A stretch of DNA of 64,000 nucleotides from a virus, in IMG/VR virus record IMGVR_UViG_3300025122_000009, positions 23,795 to 87,794 of that record; one strand, written 5' to 3'. Below the pieces are notes generated by a model. The model had not been told where the DNA came from, made no database searches, and saw only the letters and a program-made list of their open reading frames with translations. Within the stretch, counting starts at the first letter, position 1; each line of letters starts with the position of its first letter. The position numbers and the translations under genes were made by a program. Positions 42,684 to 50,978 of the stretch are shown here, piece by piece.

Positions 42684-43129
42684 TAGCCCAACTCTTATGC
42701 GCCACAGTCGTGGCCCTCTCTTTCCCTAGAGCAGATGTAGCTTGTAAATATATGCCAACCTTGGTAGAAGCCTCAGAGAAATATAATTTAGAGCCATCGC
42801 TGATGATTGCTATGATACGGGTAGAAAGCAATTGGAAGACGACTGCTGTGAGTCGTTCGCGTGCTTGTGGCTTGACACAGGTATTGGTTAAATATTCTAA
42901 ATATTCGTGCCGTACTTTAACTCGGAATCCTAAGATTTCAATCATGGAAGGAGCTAAGAAGCTTAACTATTGGATTTATAAATATGGGAAAGGCAATATA
43001 AAAGTGGGCCTATGTGGGTACAATGCTGGCTTTAGGTGTAAGGGAAAAAACAAAAACAAGCGTGGTTTTCGCTATGCTAAAAAAGTTTTAAAGTATCAAA
43101 AGTTAGTGGATGAGAAAAATAGTTCTTGA
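42680..43129 (+). CDS. Secreted lytic transglycosylase (SLT family)
   Basis: A 149-residue enzyme that cleaves the glycan chain of peptidoglycan. A short signal sequence (1-21) precedes the SLT core: LMIAMIRVESNWKTTAVS with catalytic Glu49, then ACGLTQVL (the GLMQ-type motif), and LCGYNAGFRC (the A-YNAG motif). Two Cys pairs may form disulfides. Being secreted and separate from the endolysin, it may act in lysis or local wall opening. Its start overlaps the phosphatase stop codon as ATGA. Confidence 0.88.
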   Translation: MIAQLLCATVVALSFPRADVACKYMPTLVEASEKYNLEPSLMIAMIRVESNWKTTAVSRSRACGLTQVLVKYSKYSCRTLTRNPKISIMEGAKKLNYWIYKYGKGNIKVGLCGYNAGFRCKGKNKNKRGFRYAKKVLKYQKLVDEKNSS

Positions 43130-44021
43130 TAAGGTTGTTATTGGAACGCGCCTCGATGCTCTCATTTATGCCTTTTTAAATGACCTTCCTCTATTGTTAG
43201 CTGACATTAAAAAGCCATCTCAAGTAGAATATTTAGAAGAAACATCTCTGCCGGTTATTGGAGATTTCCCCTCTACTCAATTGAAAACCGCTACTGTCGT
43301 TAAAACAGTTGGGCCCAACAAGCTTGAAGTGTGGAACCGCTTGTCTTTTTTGCTGTCGATAAGAGGAAAGATTCCATTTGCAGATAAAATTTCCTTTATC
43401 AGAGTCGATGAGGAAAAAAAAGAATTAAAAATTGTGACTCACAATTCACGCTCAATAATAATTCATTGTAACCGAGTTGTAATTTTTGATGATAAAAATG
43501 TAAATGGTCTTCCGGCTGCTGTTAAGACGTGCGGGGATGATACAAAGCGCACGGTGTTGGATTGGATTGATGTAAGGTCAGGGATGGTACACCCCTACGA
43601 TGTCATCGAAGCCGAACTCCCATTCGTGAACTCGGTTCATTTTTATCCCTCTAACCGGATTGATGGGAATCATGACCGTAAGGATTTGGTAGCCGTCTCG
43701 TATTTGACTAGAGACCAATTAAATAATATAAATTATTCTGACTTGCTTGTTCGCTACAGGGTTTTAGAGATGATGAAGGAAGTGGGTATTCGGGGAAGAC
43801 GGAACGGCAAAGATAGCAACAATCCCGCAAAATATAAACATTATGCTATAAAACTAGAAATGAATAAAAGAGAGGTTGACTTGGAGGAAAAAAATTTGTA
43901 TAATAATACATCTTTTATTAAATTTAAGTACGACACCGCAGAGGAATTATTGAAAAATGCTGCCACTGTTTCTTCTCCCCTTTTTGAATTGTATTCTAGC
44001 TTGAAAGGGGCACCCCCATGA
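43110..44021 (+). CDS. Unknown 303-residue protein with Rossmann-like start
   Basis: The N-terminus KIVLDKVVIGTRLDALIYAF followed by LNDLPLLLADIKKP looks like a nucleotide-binding beta-alpha-beta unit with a degenerate glycine loop. The remainder is mixed alpha/beta with no recognised motif. It overlaps the transglycosylase end by 20 bases and the next gene by 4 bases (ATGA). The grouping with the following nucleotidyltransferase-like gene and the polymerase suggests a linked role, but none can be named. Confidence 0.7.
   Translation: MRKIVLDKVVIGTRLDALIYAFLNDLPLLLADIKKPSQVEYLEETSLPVIGDFPSTQLKTATVVKTVGPNKLEVWNRLSFLLSIRGKIPFADKISFIRVDEEKKELKIVTHNSRSIIIHCNRVVIFDDKNVNGLPAAVKTCGDDTKRTVLDWIDVRSGMVHPYDVIEAELPFVNSVHFYPSNRIDGNHDRKDLVAVSYLTRDQLNNINYSDLLVRYRVLEMMKEVGIRGRRNGKDSNNPAKYKHYAIKLEMNKREVDLEEKNLYNNTSFIKFKYDTAEELLKNAATVSSPLFELYSSLKGAPP
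43876..43904 (+). promoter_or_regulatory. Internal sigma-70-like promoter
   Basis: TTGACT (43876-43881), 17-base spacer, perfect TATAAT (43899-43904), inside the 43110 gene and about 115 bases before the next start codon. It could give extra transcription of the polymerase gene cluster. Confidence 0.55.
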
Positions 44022-44890
44022 GCGCTTTTCATTTGGCCGGTATCGTGCCCGTGGCGGGTCAAAAATTAGATTTTAATTTTCCGTGGCATGACGCCCTTCA
44101 GCCTATTGGCAAAGACTATTTAGCAGTAGAAAGAGCAGTTGTGGAATGCGCGTATGCGGGGTGCGAAACAATATGGGTGGTATGTAACGATGATATGCAG
44201 CCTCTGATTCGCTATAGGTTGGGAGAGTATGTTCAAGATCCAATATTTTTAAACAGAAGACATCACTTCGGTGCAACTCAAGTGCATAAACAAATACCGA
44301 TTTACTACGTTCCCATTCACGTTAAAGACTTGGGTAAAAGAGATTGTCTTGCATGGAGTGTCTTGTATGGAGCCCTCACCTCCTATCATATAAGTAAGAA
44401 AATAAGTAAGTGGGTGGTTCCCTCTAAATATTATGCAGCTTTCCCATATGGGATATATGAGCCGGCAAGTGTGCGCGAGCATCGCAAAGAGATTTCAAGC
44501 CATAAAAGGTTTTATGTTACTTATCGGGGAAAAACAGTACGAGATAACGAATATCTAGGTTTTACATTTGACGAAGAAGACTATAAAGAATATGTGCGCG
44601 TTATCAGACGAGAAGGAACTGGCTTAAGAAGGCCCGGACAAACGATAGGAAATTCTATGGAAAACCTGCCCATTCAAGAAAGGTGGAGCGGAAGGCATTT
44701 TCCACTTGACAAAGTTTTTGGGGGTGCTATACTGGATGGTGCCAAGGTGGTGGAAGTCCCGTGGTACCAAAAGGTTGACAGTTGGGAGGGATTGAGGTAT
44801 TATTTGTCCGGTGATAAGCAAGTGGAGCGACCCACTAAAGACCTGTTTTCGTATAAAGAATGGAATCCAATAGGAGAGGATAACGAATGA
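44018..44890 (+). CDS. Nucleotidyltransferase-like protein, function unknown
   Basis: A 290-residue protein. The start HLAGIVPVAGQKLDFNFPWH followed by AVERAVVECAYAGCETIWVV and CNDDMQPLIRYRLG resembles the sugar-nucleotide transferase fold (G-I-[IV]-x-A-G at the NTP site, then A-V-x-x-[AC]-x-x-A-G-[CV]-x-x-I-x-[IV]-[VI]-x). The glycine-rich loop is degenerate, so catalytic ability is uncertain. It overlaps both neighbours by 4 bases and lies directly before the DNA polymerase. Confidence 0.6.
   Translation: MSAFHLAGIVPVAGQKLDFNFPWHDALQPIGKDYLAVERAVVECAYAGCETIWVVCNDDMQPLIRYRLGEYVQDPIFLNRRHHFGATQVHKQIPIYYVPIHVKDLGKRDCLAWSVLYGALTSYHISKKISKWVVPSKYYAAFPYGIYEPASVREHRKEISSHKRFYVTYRGKTVRDNEYLGFTFDEEDYKEYVRVIRREGTGLRRPGQTIGNSMENLPIQERWSGRHFPLDKVFGGAILDGAKVVEVPWYQKVDSWEGLRYYLSGDKQVERPTKDLFSYKEWNPIGEDNE
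44706..44733 (+). promoter_or_regulatory. Internal sigma-70-like promoter before the DNA polymerase
   Basis: TTGACA (44706-44711), 16-base spacer, TATACT (44728-44733), within the upstream gene and about 150 bases before the polymerase start. Confidence 0.5.
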
Positions 44891-47800
44891 AAAAATCTAG
44901 CATACCTTTTGTGGGCCTCCACGCGCATAGCGTTGCGGGCTCTATATTTGATGGTCTCGGGTATCCTCAAGAACATATGGACTATGCTTTCGAAAATGGA
45001 AGCGAAGCACTGGCGCTTACTGACCATGGAAACATGAACGGATTAAGTTATCAGATTATGCACGCTCGCACGATGCGAGAAGACGGGAAAAACTTTAAGC
45101 CTATTTTTGGTGTAGAAGCGTATTTTTTACCCTCGGTAAAAAAGTGGAAACAGGAATACGAGGCTGTCAAAGCGGATAAAAAACGCCAAAAGGAGATTGA
45201 AAAGAGTAGCGGACTTGTTATTGAAAACGAAGGAGCTTCCAAGGCCCGTGCTAAAAATATCCTCAATAGACGACGCCACTTGATTTTACTGGCTCAAAAT
45301 CAGGAGGGTTTGAATAATATTTTTCGTATGATATCCACCTCATATCAAGGGGATAATTTTTATCGATATCCTCGTCTTGACTACGCCGCTCTTAAACAAC
45401 GCAACACGGGGGTTATAGCCGCAAGTGCATGTTTGGGCGGCGTATATGCTGGAGATTATTGGGAAAATAGAGAACGTGGTAAAGATGCTATTGCGGATGC
45501 TATGCGTAACACCACACACAACATGCTGGATATTTTTGGAGATCGCTGGTACGGGGAACTCCAATGGAATAATATTCCAGAACAACACGAATTGAATCAA
45601 TTTATTATTCAGATGCATCACGAGTTTGGTATTGAATTAATTTCAACAGCCGACAGTCATTACCCCAACCCTGATGCATGGAAGGATAGAGAACTTTATA
45701 AACGCCTCGGGTGGCTTGGGAAGTCTCGACCCGACTACCTTTCAGCCGACTTGCCAGCAGATGTAGATGAGATTGGTTATGAACTTTATCCAAAAAACGG
45801 CGATCAAATGTGGGAAGCATACAAGACATATTCCCAAAAAGTGGGGGCGTCTTATAATGATAATATGATTGCCGATTCAATTATGCGAACTCATGATATC
45901 GCTATGAATAGGATAGGCAGCTTTATGCCTGACAACAAGGTGCGGCTGCCGGATTTTGTAGTTCCCACGGGGATGACAGCAGACGCTGCGCTGGCCAAAT
46001 TAGGTATGGGAGGTCTGCAGGAGCGAGGGCTTTTGGATAATGAATATCTTGAACGTCTTCGATACGAAACCGATGTTATTAGTGAACGAGGATTCGCCAA
46101 GTATTTTCTCACTATGAAAAGTGTAGCCGACACTGCGACTGACAGTCAATTGGTGGGTTCGGGACGCGGAAGCGCCGCCGGGTCGTTGTTGGCATACGCG
46201 CTGGGAATTACGCAAGTAGACCCCATTAGGTATAATCTTCAGTTTGAGAGATTTATGCGCAAGGAGCAGAAAGATTATCCCGATATTGATTATGATGTTT
46301 CCGATCCGATGGAGTTAAAAGAAGAGTTGATGGAGGAGTGGGGCCAGACTACAGTAGTGCCCATCTCTAATTTTAATACTCTTCAATTGCGCTCGCTTAT
46401 TAAGGACGTTTCTAAATTTTATGGAGTGCCGTTCACCGAAGTGAATCCAGTTACCTCCAAGATGATTAGAGAAGCAACTCCAATCGCGAAGAAAAAACAT
46501 GGCATCAAAGCGGGGGTGTACGCTCCCACCTTTGAAGAATTAATGGAATATTCAGAATCCTTGAAGACCTTTCTAGCCAAATATCCTCATATCGCGGACC
46601 ATATTAACGTCCTTTTCGGGCAGTCGCGATCCGTTAGTAGGCACGCGGGGGGTGTTGTTGTTGGGGAGGATTTAGATAAGCACATGCCCCTTATCAATAG
46701 CGGTGGAGTGGTTCAAACGCCGTGGAGCGAGGGTCAAAATGTCAGGCACTTAGAGCCTATGGGTTTCATTAAATTTGATATCCTGGGGCTGGCGTCACTC
46801 CGTATGATGGAGGGCGCAATCCGGCACATCTTAAAGCGTCATCACGGGGTTGACGAGCCGCGCTTTGAGGACGTAAAACAATTTTACGATGAAAATTTGC
46901 ATCCTGATAAGATTAATTTTGACGATCAGAAGGTTTATAAGAATATCTTTCACAAGGGAAAGTGGGCCGGCATATTCCAGTTCACGGAGAAGGGAGCGCA
47001 AGACTTTTGCAAGAAAGCAAAGCCGCGCAGCATCATCGATATCGCAGCCATTACAAGTATTTACCGACCAGGACCACTGAGTGCTGGGGTGGATAAGATG
47101 TATGTCAAGGCAAAGAGTACCCCTGCAGATATCGAATACCCTCATCGCCTTTTTAGGGAAGCAACGGAAGAGACGTATGGGTTCTTGATCTTCCAGGAGC
47201 AAATCGCCATGCTTGCCCACAAGCTTGGAAAGGACATCACTCTAGACGAGGGGAATGCTCTAAGAAAGCTGTTGGTTAAAAAAGGGACAGGCAAAAAGGA
47301 TGACAAGAAAGAGGACATTAAAAGGCGCTTTGTTGAAGGGTGTAAGCTTAATGGGCTTACGCGAGGAGACGCCGAAGAAATGTGGGCGAAGTTTGAATAC
47401 TTCTCAGGCTATGGCTTCAATAAGTCGCATGCAGTTAGTTATAGCATACTTAGTTATCAGTGCGGTTGGCTTTACAACTATTATCCTGCTGAGTGGATGG
47501 CTGCTTTCTTAGACAAAGAGCCCGAGGGAAGAAAAGAAAAGGCTATTGGTATTGCCAAGCAGTTTGGATTTAAAATCAAGCCACTTAACATCAACCAATC
47601 TGGGAAGGTGTGGGAGATATCAGAGGACGGCAAGACTTTGATCCAGCCTCTCACATCGATCAAGGGACTTGGGGACGCAGCCATGCAACAGATCATGGAG
47701 CATCGACCTTTCAACAATATAGAGGAGTTCTTGTTTCACGAAGAGATTGTATATGGCAAACTCAACAAGCGCGCCCTTGATGTGTTGGTTCGAAGTGAGG

Positions 47801-48306
47801 CTTTGGAGTGCTTGATGGATAAACGCTTTAGTGGTGGAAAACATTTCTGGAGCGCGGTTGCTGTGGACCGCCCGCGCAAGGAGAAAAATCTGTTGGAGAA
47901 TATTGATTCATATGTGGAAGAGGGAGATTTCACAAACGAAGAAAAGATTGAGCACCTCTCTTCTTTGACAGGGGTATTCCCCATGGACCTTGTGATGGAT
48001 GAGCATATTTTGAGACGGTTGAACGAGAACCACATCCCGCCTATTTCAGAGTATGACCCCGACCTTTTGGTTACGTGGTTTATACCCAGGAAAACCACGC
48101 TGCGGAAAACTAAAAATGGGAAGGACTATTATATTGTTGAAGTGATTGACAACAACAGTGTCCAAACATCTATCAAGTGCTGGGGGGTTGACCCGACGCG
48201 AGATAGAATATATAATAATAGACCTTACATGGCAAAGTTGAGTTACGATGAGCAGTGGGGTTTTAGTACAAGATCAGTTCGACACACATTTAAATTGCTA
48301 GCGTAG
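44887..48306 (+). CDS. dnaE: C-family DNA polymerase (DNA polymerase III alpha, DnaE-like)
   Basis: An 1139-residue polymerase, close to bacterial DnaE (1160). The PHP domain starts with VGLHAHSVAGSIFDGLGYP and ALALTDHGNMNG, with further metal-site residues in STADSHYPNP. The palm motif GSGRGSAAGSLLAYALGI is followed by DYPDIDYDVSD with two catalytic Asp, and IKFDILGLASLRMM carries the third. The ITSIYRPGPL and GYGFNKSHAVSYS motifs follow, then a tandem helix-hairpin-helix region and a C-terminal OB fold. All core catalytic residues are present. This may be the main replicase, in place of the T4 B-family gp43, which is absent from this window. Confidence 0.95.
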   Translation: MKKSSIPFVGLHAHSVAGSIFDGLGYPQEHMDYAFENGSEALALTDHGNMNGLSYQIMHARTMREDGKNFKPIFGVEAYFLPSVKKWKQEYEAVKADKKRQKEIEKSSGLVIENEGASKARAKNILNRRRHLILLAQNQEGLNNIFRMISTSYQGDNFYRYPRLDYAALKQRNTGVIAASACLGGVYAGDYWENRERGKDAIADAMRNTTHNMLDIFGDRWYGELQWNNIPEQHELNQFIIQMHHEFGIELISTADSHYPNPDAWKDRELYKRLGWLGKSRPDYLSADLPADVDEIGYELYPKNGDQMWEAYKTYSQKVGASYNDNMIADSIMRTHDIAMNRIGSFMPDNKVRLPDFVVPTGMTADAALAKLGMGGLQERGLLDNEYLERLRYETDVISERGFAKYFLTMKSVADTATDSQLVGSGRGSAAGSLLAYALGITQVDPIRYNLQFERFMRKEQKDYPDIDYDVSDPMELKEELMEEWGQTTVVPISNFNTLQLRSLIKDVSKFYGVPFTEVNPVTSKMIREATPIAKKKHGIKAGVYAPTFEELMEYSESLKTFLAKYPHIADHINVLFGQSRSVSRHAGGVVVGEDLDKHMPLINSGGVVQTPWSEGQNVRHLEPMGFIKFDILGLASLRMMEGAIRHILKRHHGVDEPRFEDVKQFYDENLHPDKINFDDQKVYKNIFHKGKWAGIFQFTEKGAQDFCKKAKPRSIIDIAAITSIYRPGPLSAGVDKMYVKAKSTPADIEYPHRLFREATEETYGFLIFQEQIAMLAHKLGKDITLDEGNALRKLLVKKGTGKKDDKKEDIKRRFVEGCKLNGLTRGDAEEMWAKFEYFSGYGFNKSHAVSYSILSYQCGWLYNYYPAEWMAAFLDKEPEGRKEKAIGIAKQFGFKIKPLNINQSGKVWEISEDGKTLIQPLTSIKGLGDAAMQQIMEHRPFNNIEEFLFHEEIVYGKLNKRALDVLVRSEALECLMDKRFSGGKHFWSAVAVDRPRKEKNLLENIDSYVEEGDFTNEEKIEHLSSLTGVFPMDLVMDEHILRRLNENHIPPISEYDPDLLVTWFIPRKTTLRKTKNGKDYYIVEVIDNNSVQTSIKCWGVDPTRDRIYNNRPYMAKLSYDEQWGFSTRSVRHTFKLLA

Positions 48307-48313
48307 AAAGTTC

Positions 48314-48342
48314 TTGACTTTTTGTGTGTAATCCCTTATTAT
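48314..48342 (+). promoter_or_regulatory. Sigma-70-like promoter before the methyltransferase
   Basis: TTGACT (48314-48319), 17-base spacer, TATTAT (48337-48342) in the gap after the polymerase gene; the methyltransferase start lies about 40 bases downstream. Confidence 0.7.
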
Positions 48343-48382
48343 TGGAGTTGAGTTTGTGGCTTATTGTTTCAAAGGAAAAAAT

Positions 48383-49246
48383 ATGAAAATTGATTTGTTT
48401 GAAGGCGATTGCCTTGAGGTTATGAAAGAAATAAAAGACAACTCAGTTGATTTAATTTTAGCTGATTTACCATATGGAACAACTGATAGGGCCGGGAAAA
48501 AAGGATCTCGAATTTTTAAGTGGGATTCTGTTATCCCGCTGGACGAGCTTTGGGCTCAGTACAAAAGAATACTGCGAAGAAATGGAGCGGTGGTGTTAAC
48601 TGCTGATCAACCCTTTACTGCACAATTGGTGATGTCTAATTTGGAATGGTTCAAGTACGAATGGATTTGGAAGAAATCTCGAACTACAGGATTTTTTACA
48701 GCAAATTATCGACCCATGAAATCTACAGAGGACATTCTAGTTTTTTCAGAGGGAGGAGCCGCTGCAGCATCAGCTAACTCGAAAAAGGGTAATATGACTT
48801 ATAACCCTCAAGGTCTAATCGAAAAGCGTGTTAAAAAAAGAAATAGTAGAAAAAGACTTGGCAAGTTGTTGGGCGTCGAAGAGTTCGTAGGTAAAAACAA
48901 TAAAATGCTGGGTGATAGCGAATACGAACAAAAGTATACGAATTATCCTACAGAGATGTTAGAATTTAAGATAGAAAGCGATACGATACACCCTACTCAA
49001 AAACCAATACCATTAATGGAGTACTTAATAAATACTTATTCTAATGAGGGCGAAACCGTATTGGATAATGTGATGGGGTCTGGCACAACTGGCATCGCAG
49101 CCATCAAGACTAATAGAAATTTTATCGGGATAGAAAATGACGAACAATATTTTCAGCTAGCAACAGACAGGATTAAAGCGACATTGAATAATAATGAGGA
49201 GAGGGTCAGCAACAACCAATTGGAGATTTACTCAAATGAAAAATAA
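48383..49246 (+). CDS. Beta-class DNA methyltransferase (N6-adenine or N4-cytosine)
   Basis: A 287-residue enzyme from ATG 48383 (AAAGGA box; GTG 48356 is less likely). Motif IV LADLPYGTT (DLPY variant of DPPY, 28-31) comes before motif I, VMGSGTTGIAAI near the C-terminus, which is the beta-class order. HPTQKPIPLMEYLI is the usual block before motif I. It transfers a methyl group from SAM to DNA; a phage SAM synthetase is encoded 6 kb upstream. The DLPY form is common in adenine methylases of phages. Overlaps the next gene by 11 bases. Confidence 0.92.
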   Translation: MKIDLFEGDCLEVMKEIKDNSVDLILADLPYGTTDRAGKKGSRIFKWDSVIPLDELWAQYKRILRRNGAVVLTADQPFTAQLVMSNLEWFKYEWIWKKSRTTGFFTANYRPMKSTEDILVFSEGGAAAASANSKKGNMTYNPQGLIEKRVKKRNSRKRLGKLLGVEEFVGKNNKMLGDSEYEQKYTNYPTEMLEFKIESDTIHPTQKPIPLMEYLINTYSNEGETVLDNVMGSGTTGIAAIKTNRNFIGIENDEQYFQLATDRIKATLNNNEERVSNNQLEIYSNEK

Positions 49247-49859
49247 TAATTTATTGCAAGAGAAGTGTCTATCTGGTGTCAGGTCTTTTTATGATGAGGG
49301 TGTTGGTCTCCGCAGCAAGGAGTTGAAAAATTATACTTCTGGAGACGGCAAGAACAAGGGAATGGAGGAACTAGTAAAAGAGTTAGTCGATGCCGTGGCC
49401 GATCATTTGGGTTTGAGCGAACGGATCAAGATCGATCAAAAATATTTTAATCCCGAAGATACTGAAGAGTGGGATCCTCAACGAATGGATTTGCACGTAT
49501 GGGTGGATGACAAAGTGGCGCTAGTGATTGAAACCCGTGCATGGGTAGATAAGCCTTTTTATACTCTTAAACGGGCAGTAGTAAAAAACTTTATGGAACT
49601 CCCCTACGTCAGCGAGAAATTACATGAGGACGTAGAATTCATTCTGGTAGCGCTAGCTATCGACATCAAACCGAGACTGGTGCGGACTATGGACCGGGTA
49701 CTAGGGTATGGGGATATTATTCATACTTTTAAATTTTCCCCTCATAGAAGGGGCTACAAAGGTGGAAACTATTTTGATCATGGAGTCAGCGAGGCGGGGG
49801 TTGAAAAGTTTATTACCCTGTTGGTAACAAAGCTTTCTAAACATACTGAAAAGGAGTAA
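49236..49859 (+). CDS. Possible PD-(D/E)XK-type nuclease next to the methyltransferase
   Basis: A 207-residue protein from ATG 49236. A DLHVWVDDKVALVIETRAW stretch (Asp85, Glu99, Arg101) has the spacing of the PD-(D/E)XK core (D-x(9-20)-E-x-K) but with Arg in place of Lys; MEELVKELVDAVADHLGL could be the preceding helix. Overlap with the methylase by 11 bases suggests they act as a pair, like restriction and modification. The homology is inferred from pattern and neighbourhood; it could be non-catalytic or unrelated. Confidence 0.55.
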   Translation: MKNNNLLQEKCLSGVRSFYDEGVGLRSKELKNYTSGDGKNKGMEELVKELVDAVADHLGLSERIKIDQKYFNPEDTEEWDPQRMDLHVWVDDKVALVIETRAWVDKPFYTLKRAVVKNFMELPYVSEKLHEDVEFILVALAIDIKPRLVRTMDRVLGYGDIIHTFKFSPHRRGYKGGNYFDHGVSEAGVEKFITLLVTKLSKHTEKE

Positions 49860-49862
49860 CAA

Positions 49863-50333
49863 ATGAATCTTAAGTTTATGAAAATTAGAGAAGATGCCAA
49901 ATTGCCCGTGCGGGCCCACCTCACTGACGCCGGTATGGACATTTTTTATTGCCCGGATCCGGAAGCCCCCGCGTTGGAGGAGAGAGGAGAATTTTGGATT
50001 CCTCCTCGCGAAACGTGCGTTTTAGCCACTGGGTTGAGAGGTGAAGTCCCTCCGGGCTATATGCTTGAAATCAAAAACAAATCGGGGATTGCTTCAAAGC
50101 GCCAACTTGTGGTGGGAGCTTGTGTGATTGACCCGGGTTATGATGGGGAGATATTTGTCAATCTTCACAATATTGGCAATCAAACACAGATTATTGAAGC
50201 AGGTGAAAAAATTGCTCAAGCCGTACTAGTCCCCGTGGTCCACTGTGGTGTGGAAGAAGTGTTTGCGGAGGGAGATTTGAACTCGGAGACTAAACGGGGC
50301 CCGGGGGGCTTTGGTTCTACAGGAAGGTTTTAA
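49863..50333 (+). CDS. dut: dUTP pyrophosphatase
   Basis: A 156-residue trimeric dUTPase hydrolysing dUTP to dUMP, which keeps uracil out of phage DNA and supplies ThyX. All five motifs are seen: DAGMDIFY (1), NKSGIASK (2), GACVIDPGYDGEIFVNLHN (3), GEKIAQAVLVPV (4), and the C-terminal RGPGGFGSTG (5). Complete and full length. ATG with AAAGGAG box; overlaps the next gene by one base. Confidence 0.96.
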   Translation: MNLKFMKIREDAKLPVRAHLTDAGMDIFYCPDPEAPALEERGEFWIPPRETCVLATGLRGEVPPGYMLEIKNKSGIASKRQLVVGACVIDPGYDGEIFVNLHNIGNQTQIIEAGEKIAQAVLVPVVHCGVEEVFAEGDLNSETKRGPGGFGSTGRF

Positions 50334-50611
50334 TGAGTATCAAAAGAAAAATAAAACGCCAAGCTGATAAAGAGGCCGACAAAGAATTCGAGGCAAAGGT
50401 TGCTTTATTCGGCCAATTAAAAGATAATTGCCTTGTATGTGATAAACCCTTTGATAAAAAAGACAAAGAAATGGTCATGTCATGGTATGTAACCGTGCGC
50501 AAAGAAGAGGATCTGGTTAATTTATATTGCCCTGAATGTTGGGAGCGGGGCATATCTTTGGTGCAAAAGTTTAAGGAGGAATTGAGTGAGCGAGCGAAAA
50601 AGCAAGACTAA
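50333..50611 (+). CDS. Small zinc-ribbon-like protein
   Basis: A 92-residue protein with a Lys/Glu-rich helical start and two Cys pairs, CLVCDKPF and YCPECWERG, spaced about 35 residues apart as in zinc ribbons. The ends are highly charged. No family recognised; single-zinc-ribbon proteins of this size often bind DNA or RNA polymerase. Starts on the last base of the dUTPase stop codon. Confidence 0.6.
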   Translation: MSIKRKIKRQADKEADKEFEAKVALFGQLKDNCLVCDKPFDKKDKEMVMSWYVTVRKEEDLVNLYCPECWERGISLVQKFKEELSERAKKQD

Positions 50612-50978
50612 GTTTAAAGAATTTTGTGAGAATAATAAGTTGCGTTACAAATTAAATGAAGTGGGAGAGCCTATCAGCCCTTCCCGCATTCGCAAGTTTG
50701 GCGATGACCATTTGTGGTGGACGGGCCTCGATGACGGCAGAATTGGAGTCTCGGTGAGGCGCCCTACAGAGACCACTTATAACAAGGTCAAGAAGAAACT
50801 TATTTCTATGGGATGTGCGTTGTCGCAAGATGGAGACACAGAGGGGAATTTTTTTGTAGCAGAAAAGGATGCTGTTAAGGTGGCTAAATTTCTTCACACC
50901 AATAAGCGCAAAGGCTCTTCTAAGCGCAGCCAACAAATGAAAGAATTTTGGGCCAAGCGCAAACAAGAGGTGGCTTGA
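50586..50978 (+). CDS. Unknown basic protein
   Basis: A 130-residue protein starting at GTG 50586 behind AAGGAGG, inside the previous frame. Strongly basic; the N-terminal part is helical (KTKFKEFCENNKLRYKL), a central WWTGLDDGRIGVSVRRP region is beta-like, and the C-terminus is a Lys/Arg/Ser tail. Probably nucleic-acid binding by composition, but no domain is recognised. The stop codon overlaps the next ATG (TGATG). Confidence 0.55.
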   Translation: MSERKSKTKFKEFCENNKLRYKLNEVGEPISPSRIRKFGDDHLWWTGLDDGRIGVSVRRPTETTYNKVKKKLISMGCALSQDGDTEGNFFVAEKDAVKVAKFLHTNKRKGSSKRSQQMKEFWAKRKQEVA

